Source: Aspidiotus rigidus
Taxonomy: Eukaryota > Arthropoda > Insecta > Hemiptera > Diaspididae
Direction of reading: 5' to 3'
Assembly (NCBI GenBank): GCA_035079385.1
Contig: JAVHKY010000024.1
Coordinates: 8,432,001-8,496,000, forward strand
Length of the DNA: 64,000 nucleotides
Shown here: piece after piece, positions 22,860 through 34,800 of the stretch
Layout: every line of letters starts with the position of its first letter
Numbering within the stretch: position 1 is the stretch's first letter
The notes under the pieces: generated by a model
Database searches by the model: none
What the model saw: the letters and a program-made list of their open reading frames with translations, nothing else
Told to the model about the DNA's origin: nothing
Made by a program: the position numbers and the translations under genes

Positions 22860-25800
22860 GTAAGAAAATCGTTAAATTGATGCTTATCCGCGTGTTCGGA
22901 TTGTATGTACACAGTTTCTGGCTCGTCGTTGTTTATGACGTGTGCTCGATATCGTGAACGACTATTAGGTACATACATATTATAGAATAGTCGTAAAATG
23001 GCATCGTATTCGCTCGCGCTATTTTGAAAAGAAAAGTTTACGTCTGGCAATCGAAATTATTTACACTATTGTAGATTCGTAGCTCGGTCCTGTTTACAGA
23101 CTAGCCTACACCAGCTCTGCGAAATTACGGAATAAAAATATTAATACTTAAATTGTCGTTCACGTTCGTATAGTTCACTAAAATATACTTCAATCTTTAA
23201 CTTTTCTCGAAAGAGAGAAAAGAAAAAGTTCAATCGAAGCTTACATCTTGACAGGAGAAATTTATCTAACTTGTAAGGCGGGCTAATTAGTCTACACACT
23301 CTACCTGTCCGCGGTCAGTCGATAAGCGCGGACATTTATTGACCTTCAAGTTTTTGATTTATTCTTGAAGTACATGTATATACTTTCTACTTTCGAGACT
23401 ATTTTTATATTACTTAACCCTAAGTGTATTCGTAGGTACGACACGAAATAAAGAGTCGTATGAGTGCAGTATGAAAAATAAATAAGTACACATTATAAAA
23501 TTCTGCTCCACTATTACGATACAAATGATTCACAAATTCCCAAACATAATAAAACTGTTACCAGGATGGTAAAATATTAAAATAAATTACCCAGAATAAA
23601 ATATGGGCGAGCACTTTCTGTTCAAACACCATGAACTAGAGACGACATACTAACTTCGGAACCGAGTAAGTCACCGACTGAATCATGGATTAACATGAAT
23701 CACTCGAGCAATTTCCTCTGAAACGTAAATTAGAGCAATACGAGTTATGTATTACAAAGGTTTTCTTGCTAAAAATGATTTAAAATGTGTCTTAAATAAC
23801 ACTGTTTGAATCCCTCTTATTCTTAGTTCTTTTTCTGTTCTGTCTTGAGAGGCTACTGTTTGTTCCCTCACCTCATCTATTTCTGTTCCTTCCCAAGCAG
23901 TGTTATTCTGTATAAACAAAGCCTGGGAAGAATTTTGGTCTCTGGGAAAACGAAAAGTATTCGAAAACAAGAAACTAAACTTGAATTTGAAAGTTTACTT
24001 GTCTTCAGTTACGGTACCCAGACCTGGTCTCTAAAAAAAAGTTAGGGGCAATGGGAAGACAGATTAATGGAAAAATTAGGTCAGAAATCGGAAGTAGGGA
24101 CATGGGGTAAACGACTGAAAAACTAATATTCAACTACGCAAGACATATGACAGGATAGGTGAAACCGTCGAGCTACTGATTGAACCCCACATGGGAATAC
24201 CACGAGGAATGGGAAGACCAAGAACGAGGTAGAAAGATGCAATATGAGAAGGAGCAGAGTTTGGGACAGATCTTGCGAGCGGAAGATCGGAGAGGCCTAT
24301 AGCCGTGAATAGGCTGATTATTCATGAGCTTTAAGAACTTCTATTTACCTGATAAACCCAAATATCACAGTCAATTTTGAGTAAAAATAGATTGAGCGAT
24401 CGCTCTGATGACTGACCCAATAATGGACCAACTTTTTTAGTTGATTTACTTCCGCTCTTCCCTTTTAGACCAACTTAGCCGAAATTTTGACTAAAAAAAT
24501 TAGTCGATTTGAAGGTGATATAGGTACGATAAAATGGTACATCCTCAGTCATTGATCATATTTCCTCAGCAACAATTTTTGACCCAAAAAACAGTCGATC
24601 TCTGAGGAAACTTGACGAGATAAAATGGTCACTTCTAGTCAGTATTTAATCAGTGTCGACAGACCACTATAATTAGACCACTTCTGACGAAAAAGGTCGG
24701 TCAATTTCTGGGCAATATAAACAATGTAAAATAACATTCGGGACGCCATAAAAGGGGCCCTAGTTAAGTAACATTAACAGACCACTATCACGAAAAAACC
24801 AGTCTATATCTTTGCCTTCCGCAAGTGAGAGAAGAGAAGAATGGAGGTAGCAATCTAGTTAGCAGGGTTATATTGAGACGAATACGATTTCGATCTACGA
24901 GTTTGCAAGCAACATGACAGTTGATTCATTCCAAATGTCTGGCCAGAAATCGACGAGTGACTATGCGGCTCGCCCGATAATACTAATTTTAGATAGTAAA
25001 AATATTGATGGACGTTGAAGAAAAATCGGCTGAAAAAGGACCAAGGTATCTCCTAGAATATCTGTCCAGAAATCGACAAAAAGTCATATTTAAAACTGAG
25101 TAATAAATACAATATTAATATTAGAAGTAAAATACGAGGAAAAATTCCCGTCTGTATTGACAGTATAACGACCAAAAAGATACCAAAATGTTCATTTCGC
25201 ATAACACGAGAAAAAAAAAAAAAAATTATGGTCAAAATTTAATAGGAATATTGTCTGATCAACAACCAACTGAAATAAATAGTCGAAATTTGGTCGATTT
25301 ATCCCAGAAATTTCCTAAAATCAACCATTTTCTGTTGTTACCATAATATTTGGTCCATTTTCAATCGTACGATTACCAACCGACCGACTTCGACCATATT
25401 GTAATGGTCAATTTGGTTTATCGGTCCTTCTCTAACAATCATGAGAAAAGTATTAGAACGAACTTCTGACCCCCCCCCCGATTCTGTCCTTACTGCGAAA
25501 AAGAAACCCAAAGAAACCCAAAAATTCGAACATTTCTTTTCCTGTCCATAAATCCAACGCCGCCACTAGACCTATTGTTTCATTCATTTAAGGGACGTTG
25601 GTTATTCAATCAAGAACACCTATTTTATCTCAGTTGAAGACGCTATACCTCCATTTGGCTCCACACTCGTTTCCTTCAATTTTACCACCATATTTCCTTT
25701 AAAGTTCCTATCATGTCCATCAGTATGAAAAAACGACAAACATACCTCTTTCCGACAACTTTTTTCCCAAGTCCGCGGCTGTTCTTACCATGATTTATAT

Positions 25801-28800
25801 GCAAATTCGAGAGTCCTGCGAAAAATCTGAAGTTGAACTCAATTATGTGAGTCACAATCATTTTTCTATATAAAACAATATTCAGAGCAGGAGAGTTGAT
25901 TTTACATGTATAACCACTTACGGTCCAAAATGTCATGTTCACCTTTTAGTTCATCCCAGATATTGCCACTAGCGCTCCTACTGGATACAACAATATTTAG
26001 GTCAGCAGAGTTGATGTTACATTTACACGATCGTTACATTTACAACCTCTTGTGGCATTGCTTATGGTCAAAAACACTATGTTAATCTTTTAGTCCACCC
26101 TAGATATCACCACTAGCGCTCCTACTGGATGAACAAATATTTGGGACAACAGAGTTGATGTTACATTTACAACCTCTTATGGCCAAAAGCACCATGTTTA
26201 CCTTTCAATCCATTCTAGATATTGCGCCATTAGCGGCCCCACTGGATTCCAAATTTGCAAATTGGCTTGTCCCTATCCATGTCTCATCACAAGATCTCTA
26301 GGAAGGAACTCGCATAACCGAGCACACTGAACACAACTATTGACATTTTCTTCCTGATTGTAGGTTAGGTTAGGTGAAAAACAAAAAAAAAAAAGTATAA
26401 GTAACTGAACGGCAATGTTCAAAATCCGACCAATCTGGAGAAGAGTAACTTTGTTACGTGAACAAGAAGTACTCTATTGTAGAACGTATTGGTGTCACTC
26501 TGTCGGGTTTTGCATATCGCCATCCAACTGGTCTACTTGATTGTACATCATCTCACATCGAAAACTTACAGAAGGGGGAATAGACTCAGATTCCTATAAC
26601 TCTCTCAACGAGATAGGAGGTTCTTTCTGTGGTCCTGTTCATTTAGTTGAAGTGGTAGTTTTCAATAACACTATACAACAAAAACAAAACGACGGCTTCC
26701 TTAACGAAGTTAAACGAGGAACGCAGGGAACCTGTTTTATGAGTCAAATTGAATTTGGTATTGAGAATTCAAGGAAGCCTAGACGTATTATAAAGCTAGT
26801 ATAAAGAGCTCCTATCATATATAGCTTGAGAGTCGAAATTTTTCCAAGTTTTTTGTTGGACGGCGCACCGCGCGCACAACGGACGGAAAATTTCTCAACC
26901 CCCCCCCCCCCCCCATAAAACAGGTTCCCTGTTAAAAAATTGAAAAATGCAAGAACGAAATTATACGATTCTAGAAGTATTTTCGACGCTGATCACGGTG
27001 CCGTTGGCCGTTTTTCAGAATTTGCTCTGGTTATCGAGAAATGAACATATCGAACTCCCGCGAATCGTAGCGACGCGCAGCGTATGTTACCCAGCTATCG
27101 AATTTCGCGAATACGAGAACATACACTGCGCGTCGCTACGATTCGCGGGAACTTGATATGTTCAATTCTCAATAACCAGAGCCAATTTTGAGAAACGATC
27201 AACAGCATCGTGATCAGCGTCGAAAATACTTTTAGAATATTGTATAATTTCGTTCATGCATTTTTCAATTTTTTCATTTTGTTGTGTAGTGTAATCCCCA
27301 ATTAATCCACTTCTATTCCCATTCCAAAATACCGTTTTGAAGGGAACTCTCAGAATTAGCGTCGCGCTGCTGCGGGGAAAAGAGCTATGTCCACTATGGC
27401 GGACATGAAAAAATTGAATAAAATTGAGAGTTTTAGGGCACTGACATCCGAACAGTTTTCAAATTTATTTCTTCACCAGTCTAGTTGAATTTAAATTTTA
27501 TTATTATGAAAAAATTGAAATAACACTCGAATGAAGCAGATTTAGCTTCCACCGACATCCTGTAGAAAATGTCCAAAGATAGGATGACAAAATCTTCAAT
27601 TTTGCTTCAATCAGGAGTGATTTCAAATTTTTCATTTTTCTCCCATAGACTGCCTTACTTTCGATACCTCTTCCGCATTGGGCAAGAGTACCACAACTAT
27701 TGTACGAAACACGCACTTTTTAGCGATCTTTGCGGATGCCCAGTTCACCTAAAAACAAAAAATTTCTTACTCTATCTGTAAATTTGTTTTTGTAATCTGT
27801 CTGCTGAACGTCTTTGTTCTCATGTTATCCTGATCAAAATAAAAAAATTTGTCTTGATCTAGTTTTCAATTTTGCCGATTGTAGCGCTGCAAGTGAATGA
27901 CTGGCTCAAATTCCCTTTGTGTAATGATAGAGGCGTCGAGTGCTCCTTGGAATAGTTCGACTTTCTTCTCGTGTTCTCGTATCATATTTATGATCCTTCT
28001 CACCTACGTACCTACTTCAAAAAGAAAAGAAGTTGAGGTTGCGTTTTTTCACATCCCTCGTTAGTACGAGAATTTAATTTTTGCTCCATTTTAAGCCCTG
28101 CGATCGGGAACTAAATTTTTTGAATAGCGCTAAAGTTCAATGTCCTCGACCGACCATACATTACTTATCAGTAGAGGTAAATTATCGCGACTAAAGTCTG
28201 TGGAACGCGAAGACATCACATAAATTACAAATTTGCGCCACAGTGCACTGCGTTATGTTTGCTAGAAAGTTGAAATTATTTTCAAAATCAAATTTTTGTC
28301 TACAATTTGTAATTTAGTGAGGGAAAAAATTAGGTATCTGAATAAAATGTAGTACACTGCGTGAAATTATGCCACGAATTTTTGATGAGAAATCTGTCGT
28401 TGAAAATAGAGCACGTGTAAAAGAACCATCTATTTCAGCATTATTGATATTGGAAGACGGTATTGCGCATGATAGACAAAAATAATGTACGTTTGTTTTC
28501 CGTCAATCAATCGTGTAGACATGAATACACTATTTTTCGAGCATATTTTCTTCTCCCATCGACAGACGGGAGATGAATCTCTCATAAAATGCAAAAAACT
28601 AACAATTGTTGATTTTATTATTATTGGATGCCGACGCGTAAAACTGAGATAGAGTGTACGTATATGAGTTGAGAAGAAAATTTGGCAAGATCACTCTTTT
28701 GGTAGTATCTTTTTTAAGACTTCTCGACTTGTTCTATGTGAATTAATGTGTTGCTAAAGACTCATTACTAAAATATATATTTTTTTTTCAGTAATGTCAA

Positions 28801-31800
28801 GATTAATAAATATACGGATGACTAGTTGAAAAATTATAATAAATATCTTAAATCCGCTTCTGGGATGATGTATATAATTCTTGGACCCCTCAAATTTTTG
28901 CAATTAAACAATATTAGATGCGACAGGTTTCTCACTGGTAAAACTATGCTATAAAAAGAAGGGTGAAACCATCCACAATTGTTTGCTGTAGAAATACTCG
29001 AAGTGCCCTAGCTCCCTCATAAAATTATTTCGTATTTCATCGGATATTCTCCAAACTTGTTTCCAACCAGCTCAATTAAGGCTATCTATGTTGCAATCGC
29101 TTTTTGTCATAATAATGATTGTTACTTACCCAAGGTTGGATTATTTTTAGTAATTTTGTGAAATAATTTTCCTTGTTTCTAGGGAAGAGCCAAGGTCCTA
29201 AATTGGAAATTGCGTTCGGCGAAGAAATGGCATCTGATTTGCACAGCAGCACAGAAGAATTATCTTTCCAAGAGGAGGACACCGATAAACAAAAGAGGAA
29301 AAAATCATCGCAAATGGTGAGTAATTCTCCAAGTCCATTTAAAAATTTCTATCGACCTAAATACAATACAAAAAACTAAATATTCAAGATTTCAACATGA
29401 AATCTGTTTATCCTTCCTGGAAATACCGCCTGGCTATGGACTTTCTCAATTCGACCCTGCGTTATAGAGGTCTTCGAACTGCTATAATATTTATTCGAGA
29501 CGTCATTTGAGCCAGTGAGATGCAATGTTTAAAAAAGTCTGTTAATGTAAGAAAGGAGAAGTTCTTCGAAAAGCAAACTTATTGACAAAAATTGAAAAGG
29601 TGGCGATGTAGAAATCAGAGAGTAAATCAACAAAATTATATGACCCAAAATTGAAAAACTGGATTTCGATTATACGGTAGCAACAGACAGGGAAGGATAC
29701 GCTAATGGAGAATTATCTTGTGGGTGAAATTGGAAAGATAAGGTTCCAATTAGATGTTCGATAGAGATATGAAACTATTAACGGAAAGTTTTAAAACGCT
29801 TCTGTTTTTTTTTTCTCTCCTGTATAGGACCTACCTCCGGAGAACTATCTAAGAAAGGATTCCGGCTGTAGCGACATAGCCCTTCTATCAATCAGCGGAA
29901 GAACCAGTCGCGTCTCCTCGGTAGGTTCGGTTGCCTCGCAAGGATCAGGAGCGTCTTGCTATTCCGGCTTGTCGCACTGCTCAGCCGCATCTCATTTGTC
30001 CGCTACGTCGAATTTATCTCGTGGATCGTCGCCCCACCGAATGTCCGTAGAAACCTCGTTCTGCGGTCCGAAACCAGTGCACACAGCCAGTCTCGACGTT
30101 GAAGAGACAGCCAACGCTATTATAGATACATTGAAACAAAAGACTGATGTCGCTAACCAAAGCACCAAAGAGAGCGTTGACGTCGTAGCGAAAACGGAGA
30201 CAACGCATCGCAGTCGTCGGCTCGTTTCGTCGTCACAGACTTCGATGGCGAAAAACGCCAAAAACGGCGCCGACGTTAAATCTTCGAGACATAAACGAAA
30301 GAAACCGGCTATAGAAAATCCGAAAACGCAAAAATTCGTGTCACTGCACAGCGACGAGGAAGACGAGCCGATCGCCTCCAGGTCCGTCAACGCAAAAACC
30401 ACCACTTCGGCTAAACCACCTTCGTTGGAGCCAGCTCCGAATCTCGATACTCGCACGCAAATATACATTCCACTAAAGGGCAGCTTCGACGGAGACAGCT
30501 CACCGGGCAAATGTGAACCGAATCCGAACAGTCCCAAACGACTAAAACCGTTTACAAACTCTTTGTTAATTAATTTCATTCACAAGTACGATCCGGACAG
30601 AGTTTACAGGAGAGCTAGCACGCGATCGAAAAGTGCGACCGAGGCCGACTACAAAAGTAAGGCGGAAATATACAAAGAGTTCCAAACGTTCATCAATGAG
30701 AGAGACGACGATGATTGTGCGGACGGCAGACGAATCAAACATATTAAAAGCACATCTGCTATCAATACTATGGTCAGGAGTCAAGAAAAATTACCTCCGG
30801 AAAAAAAGGTTTTTGCAAACGAGACCGCAGAAAAATCCGTGGCACCAGCTCAAAATACTCAAATTACGGTTCCTATTCAAGTGCACCAAAGTAGCAGTCC
30901 TACAGAACCAGATATTTGCGAGTTAGCACCGTCGCCCCCTAAACACGACTTAGGTTTGCCTAAATACCTTATGACTAACGACGGTACCACGCAGTATATA
31001 CCATTACGTGGCTCGGACTCCGAGTTGCAGCAGGCTCAAAGTAAGAACCAAAACAATTATTTGACCGTATCGAAGCTGGAGGTGAAATCGCGATCTGACG
31101 ATCGTAATCTACCGTACTTGGGTTCGTCAACCGGTTCCAATATTGATAACCATTTAATGCCGTCGTCTTTGGAATTAAATTATCGAGATCGTTCATCGCG
31201 GTCAACAAAAAGTATGACTCAACTGGTCAACGTAGATCATTCGAGAACGCCGTCACCTAACGCGTCAATGCACAAAAATGGCAACAATGCTGGCGGCAAT
31301 CACCAGAACTATCTGTATCGAAGATGTTCCGAATCTGCTAAGGAGATACATCGTGAGTACAGAGATAATCATTTCAAAAACTACTGCAAGTCTGCAGAAC
31401 AATGATGGGAGGGGAGGGTCCCGAAATGCGTGGATGGGCAGTAGGATTGAGCTCAAATATTTCTAAACTTTTGTGGTCTCTGAAGGTAAAGTGTGGTGCA
31501 GTATTCTCAGAAATAGTATTCAAAGATGTTGAGGTGCGCGAGTGAGCAAAGTGACTCCTGGGATGAGATTTGCTTTTATGAAGATCTGCTAATATTATCA
31601 TGCTGATGCTGTATTTTTTCTCTTTCTCTCATCGAACAGGCATAGGAAAACCGAAATCAAGATCCGGGTCATTCAGATCATTGTTTAGCACGATCTTCAA
31701 ACGAGGCGGCAGCTTCAAACACAAAAAAGGTGATAAACATGAAACTCCAGAAAGAAGTACTTCATCGGCGGCCAGTGTTGATTATTACGTTAAACCAAAG

Positions 31801-34800
31801 GTAAGTAAAACAGACTGTGGTAGAAGACGACTCCTTTGGACCGCAGAGTTTATTAGGTAGAGGAAACGAGGCTCTCATCTTGTATGTAGTGAGAAAGTAG
31901 ATATTTCTCCAAGTCCCGCCTTCATATATTCGGTTGGATGGTCGAAATTTTTGTCACGTCTCTTTCCTATCAAAGGTGGCTAAATGACAGGAATTGTTTC
32001 CAAACTCCCCCTCCATCTCTAAAATAGCTCAAAGTTTGTACTTTTTAAAGTTCTCCTCCTAATAAATAAAACGCAAGGATCGGAATTAATTCAAATCTGC
32101 CTGCTCCCTTTCATGGATATAGCTCGCAAAGGTCGAAGTTTTTCCAAGTGTCCCTTCCTACATCCTCATATGTATAGTTGATAGTCCAAACTTTTTCAAG
32201 TATTCTTCACTTTCATGTAGCTCCGAAAGAGAAATTTCAACAAGCCTACTTCCCTCCTAATATATAAAGCTTGGCGATAAAAACTGGTGCAAGTTCTCCT
32301 TTTGAATTTTATCATTCAGGGCCGGGGTTTCTGCCTTCTCCTCACATGTAAAATCTTTCTGAACCTCTCCTAATGAGTTCAAAATCCTTGGAAGTCTCGT
32401 TCCATTCGTATGTGGCTGGAAGGTCAACATTTCGACGAGTTTCTTCCCGTCCCTCCTATATACGGCTGGGTGGAAGAATTGCTTCAAGTCACCCTCCTGA
32501 TGAATGTAACTGGAAAGTTGTAATTTTGTGTATTCCCTCCTTTTATGTAACAGTTTGAAAGAGAGTCTCTTTCAGGTCTACCCTTCCATCCATAGACGGA
32601 CGGTCTATGCTTTCTAGAGTCCTCAACCAGAAAATGGGGATTTCTCCAACCCTGAAATAGAAACTGGTACAGTTAGCTTTCTTCCTGATTTATGTAGCTC
32701 AAGGTCGGATATTGAGTTTCCACCCTCCCCGCATGTGTAGAGCTGGATGTTTGGAATGTTTCCAAGTTATAATTTTAATAGCACTGGATCCCCACTCTTC
32801 ATGAATACAATTCAAAAGTTAGAATTTTTCCGAGTCTCACGCTCCTCTTACAAAAAGCTTGATTATCGAAATTTTTCCGAGTCTCCCTGCTGTCATAAAA
32901 TGGTCAATAGTCGAAATTTCTTCATATCTTCCTCTTCACAACATATACAGCTGCTTATGGTCGGAACTTTTCCAAGTCCTCCTCTTTAAATAGATAAGGA
33001 AGGAAGGGGGTATAGGCCCGAATGGGAATCAAACCCGCGACCACTCGTTATCATAACGAGTGATACTCCAGGATCAGAATTTCCCTGATTACCCTCTCCC
33101 ATAAGACAGCTTCTCAGTTACTCTGCCTCTGTCTACTATGTCAATGAAATGTATATGGATCACGTCCAAGGGCAACCATCCAGAAGATATACGATAAGTA
33201 ATGAAAAATCTGGGCTCAGAAGAAGAGAAATACATGATGGCCTATTCAGAAGGATTGGATGGATAAATCTCTCTCAGTTACTACGTTGCTAGTTGAAGGT
33301 TTTGATGGGGTCAAAGTATAAGTAGGGAGGTTCAATGGATTCAATCGATTAAAAAGCATTGAATCAACCATTCCTGAATACTCACACTGTTTAATATATT
33401 TTATTTTTTTCATTTTTACAGCCAAAAACGTCGGAGCCGGATTCTATAATAATTCCATTACACTCGCCCGATGAAATACCGATGAAAGAGATGAATAGCA
33501 TAAACAACGTAGTCCGTGGAATTCCTTCCGAAAATTCAGCGCTAAAGAATAGAAATAATACTAATATTAATGGTAATCTTACTACGTAAATTTATGCTGG
33601 ATATTTTGTCGTATTATATTCTTACAGTACTTCTACCAGTTTTCGTATACGCTTATAAATTTGGACAGTTACTACCTTATATCGTATATTAGATATTAAA
33701 TTTATTTTCGTTTTTTCCGATTTATTTTCGCACTCATTTAATTTCGAACGCTATAACCCCTATGGTATCCCTTTCGATTTTTTTTTCGATTTCCATCATC
33801 GCTTATCTGTAGATAGTCAAGGTCGAAGGTGACCATTTTGAAAAAGCTGCATGAAATGTACTGCATTTCTTCTTCCATCTACTGGAGAATGAAATACTGA
33901 GGATCGCACTTAGGAAAGTTTGTCACATAGACTTTCTTCAGATACCATTTTTTTTTTTTTTTTTAATTACTCGTATATAAAAAAATTGAAAACCATCAAT
34001 ATGCACAGCTATAGACTTTAATTGCACATTGAGTAGGTTATTAGCTAAATGTATACAAATGTACGCTTGATTCATATCCCAGAATAAGTTAATTTGGTTT
34101 GGGGGTTGGTCTCATATTGATTTTGCTTTTTTATTATGAGAATGAGTAAAGAACAAAGACGGGTGTGGAACCTTGACTCACAACTTTTCATCGCTATTAT
34201 TGCTAGCTAGAATTGCTTGTATTTATTTTCTGCAACAAACAGTGCCACAGCGAAGGGGGTCTTGAGCCGGTTTTGTAAATTCAGACTCACTCTCCCGAAA
34301 AATTGATCACATTGATCTGCCTCCCGTCTCCCTTAACCTTGCTGCCTTCTTACTTGCTACGCCATTGACGGTACAACGTACTCGTATTTGCAATTGTAGA
34401 TTTTCTCCTCCCCATGTCATCCATTATTTTGTAGAATTTTGCTTCTAAGCTCACATTTTTTTTAACCCCCCCCCGTATGAATTGTCAAGGTCAAGCAAAT
34501 TTTCCAGTTTGATATCAAAGATCTCATTCTGTTGTAATGAATGCATTCAAACATTATATCGTTTCTTCAATTACTAGTACTCAAAACAGACGGACAGCTC
34601 AGAGGTCTATATTTTTCCCTTCTAAAATTAATTTTTGTATAAATTACCCTCGTAAGCGTTCTCACGATCATTTTGTGTAGGCAGCATTGCATTTAACTCG
34701 CAGATGGAATTCCACGTCGTAAGTAATGCAAGCATTCGGGCTTCATAGCGCTGCGTCAGTGCTTTCCGATTTGGAATTTATTTTACCGTGTATACAAGTG

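Larger units (their letters stand above)
22860..29182. other. Intron 1 of the serine-rich gene, 6.3 kb with repeat debris
   Basis: It contains a dead LINE fragment (about 24005-24345), a diverged element with internal GTCGATTTCTGG repeats (24349-25424), CTCGAGAGTCGAAATT-family repeats (about 26690-26933) and a long hairpin element (26934-27274). Three related segments with ACTAGCGCTCCTACTGGAT lie near 25970, 26110 and 26220. From 27300 to 29180 I see nothing definite. Confidence 0.6.

Noticed and set aside
26363..26378. GGTTAGGTTAGGT resembling the insect telomere repeat TTAGG.
   Set aside because: Only about three units are present, too few for telomeric origin.
29992..30579. A 195-residue minus-strand frame.
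   Set aside because: It is antisense to exon 3 of the serine-rich gene, whose splice phases are consistent; its composition mirrors the Ser/Asp-rich plus frame.
33008..33070. A possible tRNA gene.
   Set aside because: Only the anticodon-like stem and B-box-like part are present; no acceptor stem, D arm or U33.
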